64,000 bases of DNA from Marivirga sericea (lineage in GTDB: Bacteria; Bacteroidota; Bacteroidia; Cytophagales; Cyclobacteriaceae). The translations under genes and the position numbers were made by a program. The stretch is from contig NZ_FXAW01000005.1 in the NCBI RefSeq assembly GCF_900177665.1, positions 310,001-374,000 of the forward strand, given 5' to 3'. Shown one piece after another: positions 35,601 through 44,100 of this stretch; position 1 is the first letter of the stretch; the number at the start of each line of letters is the position of its first letter. Below the pieces are notes generated by a model that did not search any database, was not told the DNA's origin, and was given only the letters and a program-made list of their open reading frames with translations.

Positions 35601-36992
35601 GCAACAGTGGCAGAAAATGTGACGGGCACAGTCTATACTGCCACCGCTGATATAGCTGCCACCTTTAGCTTAGGAGACAGCAAGGATGAAGCGCGATTTA
35701 GTATTTCAAATGGAGCCATCAGCTTCGATAGTGCGCCAGACTTTGAAGCACCTTTAGATACCAATGGGGATAATATTTATCTGTTAGATCTGATCGCTAC
35801 TGATGGTGACGACAACAGCACCACAAAAGCTATAAGCATTACAGTAACAGATGTTGATGAAGGAGGTCCTGTTATCACTTCACCAGCTACCGCAACAGTG
35901 GAAGAAAATGTGACGGGCACGGTCTATACTGCCACAGCTGATGTTACTGCAACCTTTAGCTTAGGAGACAGCAAAGATGAAGCGCAATTTAGTATTACAA
36001 ACGGAGCCATCAGCTTCGATAGTGCGCCAGACTTTGAAACTCCTTTAGATGCCAATGGGGACAATATTTATCTCTTGGATTTGATCGCTACTGATGGGGA
36101 CGAAAACAGTACCACAAAAGCAATTAGCATTACTGTAACAGATGTTGATGAAGCAGGCCCCGTTATTACTTCACCAGCGACAGCAACAGTAGAAGAAAAT
36201 GTGACGGGCACAGTCTATACCGCCACAGCTGATGTTACTGCAACCTTTAGCTTGGGAGACAGTAAGGATGAAGCGCAATTTAGTATTTCAAACGGAGTCA
36301 TCAGCTTCGATAGTGCGCCAGACTTTGAAACTCCTTTAGATGCCAATGGGGACAATATTTACCTCTTGGATTTGATCGCTACTGATGGGGACGAAAATAG
36401 TACTACAAAAGCAATTAGCATTACTGTAACTGACGTAGATGAATCAGGACCAACTATCACTTCATCTGCTTCCGTATCAGTAGAAGAAAATGTAACAGGA
36501 ACGGTCTATACGGCCACTACTGATGTAGCTGCATCATTTAGTTTAGATAGCAATAAAGATGGGGCCTTATTCAACATATCAAGTGATGCCATTAGCTTTA
36601 AAACTGCACCTGACTTCGAAGCACCCGCTGATGCTAATGCGGACAATGTGTATCAAGTGGATCTAATTGCTACTAATGGAGAGGGATTCTCTACAACAAA
36701 AGCTATTAGCATCACAGTGACAAATGTTGAAGAAGAACCACTTTCTAATTCAGATGAAATACTTGGTAAGATTTATCCTAACCCGGTTCAAAACACTCTA
36801 TTCATTCAGCCCGTAAATATGTCGAAAGATGCTTTGATCCGAATTACGGATATCGCTGGAAGACTTCAGAAAACCATTAATTATGGTGGATATGAACAGG
36901 AGGTAGATGTATCGGATCTTGAGGCTGGCGTTTATATGCTTAAGATCAGCTCAAACGGCAAACAGATGCTGTTGAAGTTTATTAAAGAATAA
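32649..36992 (+). CDS. giant T9SS cargo: FG-GAP/VCBS repeats, six cadherin-like units, type A sorting domain
   Basis: This 1447-residue protein has a signal peptide (1-20, ending AMAQ). Residues of about 40-775 hold about a dozen FG-GAP/VCBS repeats of roughly 60-65 residues, each with an FADVDG..G.DVLITG core and KLYINDGSGNF. Asp/Asn-rich loops indicate calcium binding. Residues of about 780-1360 hold six cadherin-like units of exactly 97 residues (VEENVTGTVYTATAD, DEAQFSI.NGAISF, DNIYLLDLIATD, ITVTDVDE). The last 80 residues are a T9SS type A C-terminal domain (IYPNPVQNTLFI and LEAGVYMLKI). It should be exported through type IX secretion and held at the surface. A PorU-type sortase lies just beyond, convergent. 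The target is probably a carbohydrate or another cell; that is inference. Confidence 0.9.
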   Translation: MKTLKLFLLLLLSSISAMAQINFKQVLPPAPAPQIIPVFSEVDQGSIAYADVDGINGLDVLVTGSNNADEPIAKLYINDGSGNYSEKIGTPFVGVTQGSVAFADIDLNGTQDVLITGFDGTNRIAKLYTNDGNANFIDEGSIAIFGVAQSAITFADFDGQNGPDVLVTGISAGGNQTKSLYINDGDGNFSNVNAANIAVLAAVNRGAVDAADIDGDGDVDLVITGDENLSNAPVTEIYLNDGNADFTKLTGTTFVGVEDSDVAFADLNGDNTHDLLISGFNSSGNPITKLYTNEIVSGNATFTEMSTTIDALGFSSFAIADVDGQNGSDVLLTGSSTGGSSPVSKLYINDGAGNFTLESGTAFTNVFRGAVALLDLDGDNDQDLVISGRKSDGNPITEIFGNDGAGAFTLATGTPFIGVRLSAADFADIDGNGSQDVLITGRNKDNVSVAKLYTNDGNGSFVEVTGTPFTGVGDSDVAFADVDGINGPDVIITGVTNPFPFNYLTKFYTNNGSGVFTEETGAPFTGLGFGSISFADVDGVNGLDVVITGQNNAASPVTELYTRDGLGDYSAAGTFTDITKSSTAFADMDGENGPDLIISGENSTGTETTELYINNGSGGFSLDTGTPFEPVKNSAIAVGDVVGNSGLDVLITGTDGSGDPVTKLYANNGTVGNPTFTEVGGTPFEVVDNGSVAIADIDGVDGNDIIISGENSSGEYITKLYINDGSGNFTEVTNLPFDGAFQGNISLADVDSDGLIDVLITGRNNAGINISKLYRNVTDFIEPNITSAPTASVEENVTSSFYTATADKQVTFTLGTSKDEEFFKINGGQLSFLNAADFENPQDANTDNVYLIDLIATDQANNVVTEPVAITVTNVDDVDPTITSGATASVPENTTGTIYTATADEAVTYSFGSSKDEALFTLSTDAISFTSAPDFETPLDANADNEYLIDLIATDNNGNSSTKEVAVTVTDVVEAGPVITSPATATVAENVTGTVYTATADIAATFSLGDSKDEARFSISNGAISFDSAPDFEAPLDTNGDNIYLLDLIATDGDDNSTTKAISITVTDVDEGGPVITSPATATVEENVTGTVYTATADVTATFSLGDSKDEAQFSITNGAISFDSAPDFETPLDANGDNIYLLDLIATDGDENSTTKAISITVTDVDEAGPVITSPATATVEENVTGTVYTATADVTATFSLGDSKDEAQFSISNGVISFDSAPDFETPLDANGDNIYLLDLIATDGDENSTTKAISITVTDVDESGPTITSSASVSVEENVTGTVYTATTDVAASFSLDSNKDGALFNISSDAISFKTAPDFEAPADANADNVYQVDLIATNGEGFSTTKAISITVTNVEEEPLSNSDEILGKIYPNPVQNTLFIQPVNMSKDALIRITDIAGRLQKTINYGGYEQEVDVSDLEAGVYMLKISSNGKQMLLKFIKE
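34989..36734 (+). repeat. six tandem 291-bp units encoding cadherin-like domains
   Basis: Unit starts are 34989, 35280, 35571, 35862, 36153 and 36444, exactly 291 bp apart. Units three to five are nearly identical in DNA sequence; the outer ones are diverged. Exact length and core homogeneity indicate recent duplication or gene conversion. Confidence 0.88.
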
Positions 36993-37015
36993 AATGCAGG
37001 ACGACACAAAATCAT

Positions 37016-37049
37016 AAAAAAGGCTAGCCAATATTGGCTAGCCTTTTTT
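37016..37049. terminator. bidirectional terminator after the T9SS cargo gene
   Basis: A perfect palindrome with AAAAAAGGCTAGCCAAT and its complement (37016-37049) gives a strong stem with A/T tracts on both sides. Confidence 0.92.
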
Positions 37050-37240
37050 ATGTACGATGGCAAAGGAAGGTAATGCTCAAGCTCACCTCAAACTCTCTAA
37101 ATCTCTAATTTGGATAAAATGAGTTAAGAGACAAGTAAAAAGCTCAAAGAACTTAAACTTCTATAACTCTTGAATATTTTATTAGATTCAGCTCAGTTTA
37201 TACTAAAATCTTTTTGTTTGTTTAGATAGGTCAAAGCCCC

Positions 37241-40200
37241 TCATCTTAAAATATATAACTTCCCATATCCCTTGGTAAAAGCCTTATCGCCTGCAGTCGC
37301 TCTTTGCTCCATGAATGCACCATCCTTCCTGACAAGCACTCGATAGAGATAAACGCCATTTGCCAGTTTGTCGCCAAATTCATCTTTGCCATCCCAGGCG
37401 TAATCTGTGATGTTATTTCCAATATGGATAGGGCCAATCTCATCTTGCAAGATTTCTCTGACCACACGGCCGGTCACTGTCAAAATCTGAATTTTAATTT
37501 CCTGAGGTAAATCAGTACCCGTTAAGGTAAAAACAAATCGTGTACTGGTGGAAAAAGGATTTGGATAAGGATAAAAGTTGGTAATAGTTGAAGCATTTAC
37601 TACTTCAAATCGAACTTTATACGGCTCCTCCCCTGCCGAATTTTCACTGGCATCTGTTGCTTGCACACTCAGTTGAAAATTTCCGTCTTCTAGCCCTACC
37701 GGTTGATAATTAACAGTAAAAGGGTTGTCCTGACTTGCCGGAATCCACTCTACATTTGAGTTGGAAAAGGATATTCGTTCACTTACACACTCTTCACAGT
37801 CTCTTCTCAACTGAATTTCAATTCCAGTCGTATCCGTTTTATTAATTAATCTATTTTCGTCTTTAAGTGTGATCTGAATGTAAGGTCTTGGAGAGACAAT
37901 ATCTCCATCTAAAATGGAGATTCCATCAAATGTGACCTCCACTAAAGGTGGAAGTGAATCCTCTTTTACTATAAATAAACGATTATAGTTTATTAAATTA
38001 TTAGTAAACCGCTGCTCGGCGGATGCTTTATCTGGATTGAAATTCAAAATTAAATCATTTTCACCTACTTTTCCTCGAGTATCCACTGCAATAGAAAAAG
38101 TAGTATCACTTTCTGCTGATAAAGGTGCCATTTGAAAATCTTCATTAAAAAACGATCGGTTTTCTCTGTTGAACAACTGGCGTCTGTAGCTTATTGGTTG
38201 ATCGAATGGATTAGGTGTTACATTGAAAACTTGAAAACTTTTGGCGTACGTTTCTCCTTCTGCCAATTCGACTGCGGTTTCGTCATTTTCTTCGGCAGGA
38301 ATCAATACCGCATCAGGAACTTCATCATAAATCACCTGCCAAGCCAATAGCTGCGCTGGTGTTAGATTATCGGGATCTGATAAAGTTACTCTCAACTTTA
38401 GTTGGGGATAAAGCTCAGCATCTATAGTTGAAATATCTGATGGGAAATTTGCATCCGAAATCAATAAAGTCTGATTATTAAGGGTGTCAATTCCAAAAAT
38501 ATCTAAGCGGATATTATCAGAAACTTCTACATTAGTAAAATCAGCATTGACCGAAGTCCAAGATTTAGCAGGACCAATAGTTCTGGAAATGACAGTGCCT
38601 GATTCAAAGCGTGCAATGAGCTCTTCATTTAAGGTTAAAGTCTGCTCTTTTGTGGGCGTTGCCGATGATTCATCTGCAACAATTTCAGTACCATTACCTG
38701 CTCCTGCCCCTTTTCTTCCAAGTAAAATATAAGGCTCTCCATTTTGTAAATTATCTAGTGCAGCCGCTGAGGCCCCTAAGTCTAGTAGCTCCGCTCTATT
38801 ATTGCCTCTTAAAACATTCCAAGCTACGCTGTCATAAGAAGTTAATAAGACAAAATCATCCTCAGGTAGTTCATCGTAGTACTTCTTAAAATATTGCTCT
38901 GGCTGATTTAATTGAGTGTTTCTAATTTGATTGATGACTTGAGGTCTGATCCCGCACGATAAGGGATCCAAGATATCAAAATCTCCATTTGAAAGAATTA
39001 CAAAAGGAACTGCAGAAGATTTATCAAATGCCACTAAATTGAGCGTATTAACAGCGCAAGGACCTAATTGACTACCAGAAGTAGCGTATTGATTCCCATT
39101 AATTCTTATGCTAATAGAGCTATTTTCGCTATTACCGGGTGCTGCTACTTCAAGATTCAAAATATTTTCTTCAAAACTCCATTCATTAGCTATTGTTAAG
39201 CCTTCAATATCATTCTGTTGAATTTGATCTTCACTATTTTGTTTCCATCCTTGTTTCAGTGTAGCATCATATACAAAACTAGTGGTGGTCCATTCATCCA
39301 ACTCTCCTGCTTGTGGATTTGCAAATTTTGACCTCCAATAATAAACTTGCTCATCCTGGTTCATCAAATCAATCTCCCACTTTGCTATAACTCTTGCAGT
39401 GATGGTTTCTGATTTCAAAAATGGGCTATCAAAGCTTCTTATGGTATCCAATTGTAAAAGAAAATCTCTGGCCGAGGATTTCAAATCAATAGATTGAGCT
39501 GTTAGAGTTAGATTTTGAGTATTAACGATCCCCTCATTGTATGGATATAAATTCAAAGTTGTTCCTAATGATATAAAAAATTCAATTTGTGCTGTATTAT
39601 TATTTTCATTTATCTCTTCAATATTTCCTGCAGGATCTATAATCACCTCAAAAATATTTTGTCCAAAGCTCTCAGGCCTATCATTAATAACGCTAACTCT
39701 GGCAGTATCCTGAAAATGTACAGCTGATACATATTGTGTATCTTGTAAAATAATTTCACTATTAGGCAATGTCCTTTTGATTAAAATACCGATCGAATCT
39801 TCATTGGTTATCCCATAGTTTTTAATGATCACATCAATGCCAAATTCAGGAGTTAGTGCATCGATTTCTCCTCCATCCAACGAAACCACTTCCAAGGATT
39901 CATCCGTTATTTCATAATCGGGATTTTCAGCAGGAAAAAGTCTGTAAGCAGGATCACACATCAAATTCATTTGCTGCGCTTGCGATAGATATAAAGGTGC
40001 TGGATTGCTGCCAAAAATAGACAGGTAATGATTAGTGATTTCTCTATGAACAAGCCCAATTGGCTTACTTATCAAACTAGAATCACCGTAGGCTTTTGCA
40101 TAAAAAACATCGCTATAACGTTTTAATTCATTGGAAAACCCTAAATATGAATGAGCTAAAACACCAGTTGCACCTTTATTTGCGGTATTTACCCAGTTCT

Positions 40201-42244
40201 CTCCGAAGGTATCAGCACTTTTGGCTATTTGGTAAAAAGCACCAGCATCACAGCCATTAATTAATATAAATGGGTATTTACCTTGATTATTGTAGCCTAA
40301 ACTCTCATCAGATACTTGCCCTATGTCAATATCTGCAGTATTGGGACTGGAGTGTCCAAAAAATGTAATAAGATTTAATCCCTGATTGACTTGATCAGCA
40401 ACATTAATAAACTCGACTACTTGAGTGGTTTCTTTCGTCAGGTTAGAAAAATCCCCACCTATATACGGACTGGTTTCGAAATCAGCAAACTCATTTATAT
40501 AGTTGATAAATCGATTGACTTCGAAAAAAGAGATCCCTCCACTTAAATTTAAAAAATGCTTTCTCCTTAAATCATCAAAGGGTTTAGATTCCATCTCTTT
40601 TATTTTATCGAGATAGTTCGCCACAATTTGACTATTGTGTGCATTTAAACGCCCAAATGATATAGATGCCCTATTATTTTCCGAAAGGTTAAAACCATAA
40701 AGAATATCAGAACCGGGAGAGCCAGCAGTGGGGACAAATTCTCGATATAAATTATCGGTAAGCTCCGTTCTTCGATGGTAGTCATGATACCAGTTCATTC
40801 CCTTACCCATAAGAAAGACCATTTCAGTCTTGGTATTCTGTACTAAAAATTCCGTAAATCGATAAATAGCCAAGGGAGAGATTTCGCCATAGTTAAATTG
40901 ATTGTAAAGCCTCAAAACGTCTACAGTCAAGGTGTCGTAACCTCCGCCCTGCACAGATGCTCTGTAGGTGGTATATGCCCTCACTGGGTTAGTATATTCA
41001 CCACTTGCTTTCATTAATTCAGCATGACTAATCACTACATAATCCGGATCGACATTATTTAAATTTCTGAAAGTAATTTTTTCTATTTTTGGACTAATAA
41101 AGTTCTGATTTTGAAGATATAGTTCAGTTTCATTAAAGGTATTTTCAATCACTGTATTGATTTCTGCCCCTATTCTGTTGGTACTCAAAAATTCAGGTTC
41201 ATTAAAATTGTCGATTCGATATAGTCTTGCAGTGCTGTTGGTATTGAGAAACCTTAAAAAAGAAGATCCAGTAGGATTCTCATTTAAGATAAATCGATTT
41301 CCTGCTTCATTGTCAACATTGGTTGTTCTTTGATAATCCAATTTTATGTAAGAAGCAGAAATTCTATCCGGCCCTTCAGCCTGAGGGTTAAGACGAACCA
41401 CTAAACTTCCATTATTATTTACATCAGTCCATTCTAAATCTATATTGAAAACCTGAAATTCGTAATTATCAAAATTAACTATACCAACTGCTCGTAAATT
41501 ACTCTCTGTTGGACCAACCAATATCTCCGTTTGATGCGGTCGCATATTTCTACCTTGAATTAATACTTCTAGATTAGGAACCGGTGATGACTGATTTATT
41601 TGCCTTATGTTGCTTACAGTGAAATTTGTAGCATTTGTAAAAGCAGACCCTGTCCAAGCTTCACCTAAATCAAAAGCAGAATTGTAGATATCATCTTGTG
41701 GATTATAGCGCTGACCTCTGTCTCCATTATTAGTAAAAAGTTGTAATATCGATTGTTGAACAGATTCCTCCTCTGGCAGATTCTGTGTATTATTAATGAT
41801 ATTTCTTTCGATCATTCTTTTACCTAAAGTGCCATCAGACCTCCACGTCAAGAAATAAGCAGTGGTATCTGAAAAAAGATTATAAAACTGATGAGGCTGG
41901 TGATTAGGATCTTGATAAAGGGGAGTATCAGAAACTCCATCGTTCGATTTGCCCAAAAATTGAATGGCATCTCCTTGATCAATCCTGCCATCATTTTGCC
42001 CAACTATCCTAATAGCAATTTCCTGCCCTCTATGATACATTCTTATTGCTCGGGCATCTATTGTTGATAAAGGAACACCTACTTCCAATAGATCATTATA
42101 ATCTAATTCAAAAGCAGCATTAGTCCCTACTGAAATTTTAAAATACGATTGATTGAAATTTATCCAAGACTGAGGGTTCTGTGCCCAAAGAGTATGACAA
42201 AAAATGTAAAGCGATATGAAAAATAAAATGCTATTTTTTCGCAT
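37241..42244 (-). CDS. type IX secretion sortase-like C25 peptidase (PorU/PorU2 type)
   Basis: This 1667-residue protein has a signal peptide (1-21, ending LWAQ), an N-terminal beta-rich region, and a gingipain (C25) catalytic domain at about 400-770. The dyad is His631 (TFFGHSSPNTADID) and Cys665 (ILINGCDAGAF), spaced 34 residues as in gingipains. CARDB-like repeats follow (about 790-930), then further beta domains. The C-terminus (about 1575-1667) is a FlgD/T9SS-like domain (YPYPNPFSTSTRF, then LANGVYLYRVLV). PorU cleaves the sorting domain of T9SS cargo and attaches the protein at the surface. It overlaps by 14 bp the PorV-like gene, its expected partner. It may be the PorU2 paralogue rather than the main sortase. 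Confidence 0.85.
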   Translation of the reverse strand: MRKNSILFFISLYIFCHTLWAQNPQSWINFNQSYFKISVGTNAAFELDYNDLLEVGVPLSTIDARAIRMYHRGQEIAIRIVGQNDGRIDQGDAIQFLGKSNDGVSDTPLYQDPNHQPHQFYNLFSDTTAYFLTWRSDGTLGKRMIERNIINNTQNLPEEESVQQSILQLFTNNGDRGQRYNPQDDIYNSAFDLGEAWTGSAFTNATNFTVSNIRQINQSSPVPNLEVLIQGRNMRPHQTEILVGPTESNLRAVGIVNFDNYEFQVFNIDLEWTDVNNNGSLVVRLNPQAEGPDRISASYIKLDYQRTTNVDNEAGNRFILNENPTGSSFLRFLNTNSTARLYRIDNFNEPEFLSTNRIGAEINTVIENTFNETELYLQNQNFISPKIEKITFRNLNNVDPDYVVISHAELMKASGEYTNPVRAYTTYRASVQGGGYDTLTVDVLRLYNQFNYGEISPLAIYRFTEFLVQNTKTEMVFLMGKGMNWYHDYHRRTELTDNLYREFVPTAGSPGSDILYGFNLSENNRASISFGRLNAHNSQIVANYLDKIKEMESKPFDDLRRKHFLNLSGGISFFEVNRFINYINEFADFETSPYIGGDFSNLTKETTQVVEFINVADQVNQGLNLITFFGHSSPNTADIDIGQVSDESLGYNNQGKYPFILINGCDAGAFYQIAKSADTFGENWVNTANKGATGVLAHSYLGFSNELKRYSDVFYAKAYGDSSLISKPIGLVHREITNHYLSIFGSNPAPLYLSQAQQMNLMCDPAYRLFPAENPDYEITDESLEVVSLDGGEIDALTPEFGIDVIIKNYGITNEDSIGILIKRTLPNSEIILQDTQYVSAVHFQDTARVSVINDRPESFGQNIFEVIIDPAGNIEEINENNNTAQIEFFISLGTTLNLYPYNEGIVNTQNLTLTAQSIDLKSSARDFLLQLDTIRSFDSPFLKSETITARVIAKWEIDLMNQDEQVYYWRSKFANPQAGELDEWTTTSFVYDATLKQGWKQNSEDQIQQNDIEGLTIANEWSFEENILNLEVAAPGNSENSSISIRINGNQYATSGSQLGPCAVNTLNLVAFDKSSAVPFVILSNGDFDILDPLSCGIRPQVINQIRNTQLNQPEQYFKKYYDELPEDDFVLLTSYDSVAWNVLRGNNRAELLDLGASAAALDNLQNGEPYILLGRKGAGAGNGTEIVADESSATPTKEQTLTLNEELIARFESGTVISRTIGPAKSWTSVNADFTNVEVSDNIRLDIFGIDTLNNQTLLISDANFPSDISTIDAELYPQLKLRVTLSDPDNLTPAQLLAWQVIYDEVPDAVLIPAEENDETAVELAEGETYAKSFQVFNVTPNPFDQPISYRRQLFNRENRSFFNEDFQMAPLSAESDTTFSIAVDTRGKVGENDLILNFNPDKASAEQRFTNNLINYNRLFIVKEDSLPPLVEVTFDGISILDGDIVSPRPYIQITLKDENRLINKTDTTGIEIQLRRDCEECVSERISFSNSNVEWIPASQDNPFTVNYQPVGLEDGNFQLSVQATDASENSAGEEPYKVRFEVVNASTITNFYPYPNPFSTSTRFVFTLTGTDLPQEIKIQILTVTGRVVREILQDEIGPIHIGNNITDYAWDGKDEFGDKLANGVYLYRVLVRKDGAFMEQRATAGDKAFTKGYGKLYILR

Positions 42245-43307
42245 TCCAATTAAAAATCATAGTGAATACATGAGAATAAAGTGATTCAGAACTATTTCCT
42301 AAATCAGTAAAGGCGTAATCAATTTGAAGTGCTTTATATTTAAAACCTACTCCAATATTAGCTTGCCCATTCCATCGTTCACTTCCATTAAAATTCTTTA
42401 TTTTTTGAAGATTATTTCCTCCAAATCTTAAAAAAGCCATATTATCGTAAGCTAACTCAAGCCCAGCTCTAGGATCTATAGAGAATTGATCTTCGCTGAT
42501 ATAGGTATTTCGTTGACCATCGAAAGTGGCGTCAAAATTTACCTCCGCCATAAGGGAAAATTTATAAGGCAATTCTTGTGTGTATGCTGTTCCAAATACT
42601 AATCGTGGAACAGCCATTTCGGTTGTATTTTCAGGAATTTCATTATTGGTTTGCGTATAAATATCTTCAATAAGAGTTATATTATGATACCAGGTGGTAA
42701 AGGTGCCAGTCACGTCTCTAGCTACTAAAGCAACATCCAAGTTCTTCCATTTATAGTGAGTGCCTAAATCAAAACCAAAACCCCAAGCTTTAGCAAACTC
42801 CCCGACAGTTCTATGAATCACTTTTGCATTAGCGCCAAATGATAATCCATCCAAAAATTTTAAATCACGCGCATACGAAAACTGGAAAGCGTAATCAGCT
42901 GCGGAGAAGAAACGGATGTTATCATAATTTAAAGCTCCATTTGCATCATAAAGATAGCGAGTATCTGGTATATCATCCACTCCAAACCTGATCAAAGAAA
43001 AGCCCATTTTACTATCTGCATCTATAGAAGTTGCAAAGCCAATATAGTCGTAAGCAGCAATTCCAGCAAAGTATTCAGCATGCATTAAATCTAGCGAGTG
43101 ATCAGATTTCAAGCTTGTTAATTTCGCTGGATTCCAATATCCAGCTGAAGCCCCGTCAACAGAGGCAACTGTTGCACCGCCTAAAGCAAAAGCGCGAGCT
43201 CCCACTCCTATTGCCAGAAACTCATTGGCATATTTCGGCTTGGACACTTGTGCTGAAAGCTCAAATGAAAGTACCAGAAACAAAAAAATGGAAAGCAGTT
43301 TTTGCAT
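42231..43307 (-). CDS. PorV/PorQ-family outer-membrane protein
   Basis: This 358-residue protein has a signal peptide (1-19, ending LSAQ) and the PorV/PorQ start pattern (FLAIGVGARAFALGGATVAS, ASAGYWNPAKL). The rest is a FadL-like outer-membrane barrel ending in VFTMIFNWNAKK. PorV binds cargo sorting domains and passes them to PorU in the attachment complex. The gene is upstream of, and overlaps, the C25 sortase gene by 14 bp, so the two are coupled as a shuttle/sortase pair. Confidence 0.88.
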   Translation of the reverse strand: MQKLLSIFLFLVLSFELSAQVSKPKYANEFLAIGVGARAFALGGATVASVDGASAGYWNPAKLTSLKSDHSLDLMHAEYFAGIAAYDYIGFATSIDADSKMGFSLIRFGVDDIPDTRYLYDANGALNYDNIRFFSAADYAFQFSYARDLKFLDGLSFGANAKVIHRTVGEFAKAWGFGFDLGTHYKWKNLDVALVARDVTGTFTTWYHNITLIEDIYTQTNNEIPENTTEMAVPRLVFGTAYTQELPYKFSLMAEVNFDATFDGQRNTYISEDQFSIDPRAGLELAYDNMAFLRFGGNNLQKIKNFNGSERWNGQANIGVGFKYKALQIDYAFTDLGNSSESLYSHVFTMIFNWNAKK

Positions 43308-43672
43308 TAATTCAGTCTAACTTAAACAATTATCAAAATTAATAAATATCCTATTAAAAAATTGTCTTCAACGATCATTTCTAATAGTTTCTTAAATTAA
43401 TCAAATTATCCTAAGGTAGAAATTTAGAGCTGTTCATAATCGTACGCTTTCCTCAAAAAATTGACCTCTAACGTACAAATCTATCTAAAATAGAAATGCT
43501 GGCATCTAGCTCCTGAAAAATAAAAAGTTTTACTCACTGCATTTAAACGTACATTTTTAGCATCATTGACTCTCTATCTTTCATTTTTGATTTTAAATGG
43601 TATTAATCTTGGCATAGTATGAAAAGGATTGGTATAGCAGCCAATAATTAATCATCATTAAAGGATAATTCT
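43308..43672. other. intergenic region between divergent PorV-like and PadR genes
   Basis: This 365-bp region has no ORF and no stable hairpin. It holds the promoters of both flanking units. The clearest element is TAATCTTG at 43604-43611 on the plus strand (one mismatch to TAnnTTTG), 61 nt before the PadR start. Two ACGTAC words (43471, 43547) and a CGTACG (43441) are noticeable but unexplained. Confidence 0.5.
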
Positions 43673-44047
43673 ATGATAGCAGAAAAGATAAAAACACAAT
43701 TACGGACTGGGGTTCTGGAATATTGTGTGATGCAGATTTTAAGAAGAGGAGAAGTATATGCCTCTGACATTATTGACGAATTACTGGAAGTAGACCTCAT
43801 CAAAGTTGAAGGAATTATATATCCACTTTTGATGCGATTAAAACAAGAAAATTTAGTTCAATATGAATGGAGCGAAGCCCAAAGTGGCTTGCCTAAAAAA
43901 CAGTATCAATTAACTGATAGTGGGCAAAATACCATTAAGGCATTGGATGAAACTTGGATTGAGATTAATAAATCAGCCAAAAAAATCAAAAAAAAGACTG
44001 ATGAGCAATTAAAAGTAGCCAAGCAAGAATCTCAAGAAGGTAACTAA
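43673..44047 (+). CDS. PadR-family transcriptional regulator
   Basis: This 124-residue winged-helix regulator has IKTQLRTGVLEYCVMQILRR, then EVYASDIIDELLEVDL (recognition region), IEGIIYPLL-like GIIYPLLMRLKQENLV, and the wing LPKKQYQLTDSGQ. The C-terminal helix is lysine-rich. The AAAGGATAATTCT leader before the ATG is closer to a Shine-Dalgarno site than most genes here. It is 53 bp from the PspC gene on the same strand, a pairing widespread in Bacteroidota, and probably represses that operon. Confidence 0.9.
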   Translation: MIAEKIKTQLRTGVLEYCVMQILRRGEVYASDIIDELLEVDLIKVEGIIYPLLMRLKQENLVQYEWSEAQSGLPKKQYQLTDSGQNTIKALDETWIEINKSAKKIKKKTDEQLKVAKQESQEGN

Positions 44048-44100
44048 ATGGCTCAACATTTCTCATTAACATTAATCTAAAAAATCTTAATTTTAAAGCA

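Noticed and set aside
33791-35629. Several antisense frames within the FG-GAP/cadherin gene
   Set aside because: They recur with the repeat unit and are low-complexity Ser/Pro/Val translations, by-products of the repeated coding sequence.
34989-36734. CRISPR-like array
   Set aside because: The repeat is a 291-bp coding unit in frame with the protein, without spacers.
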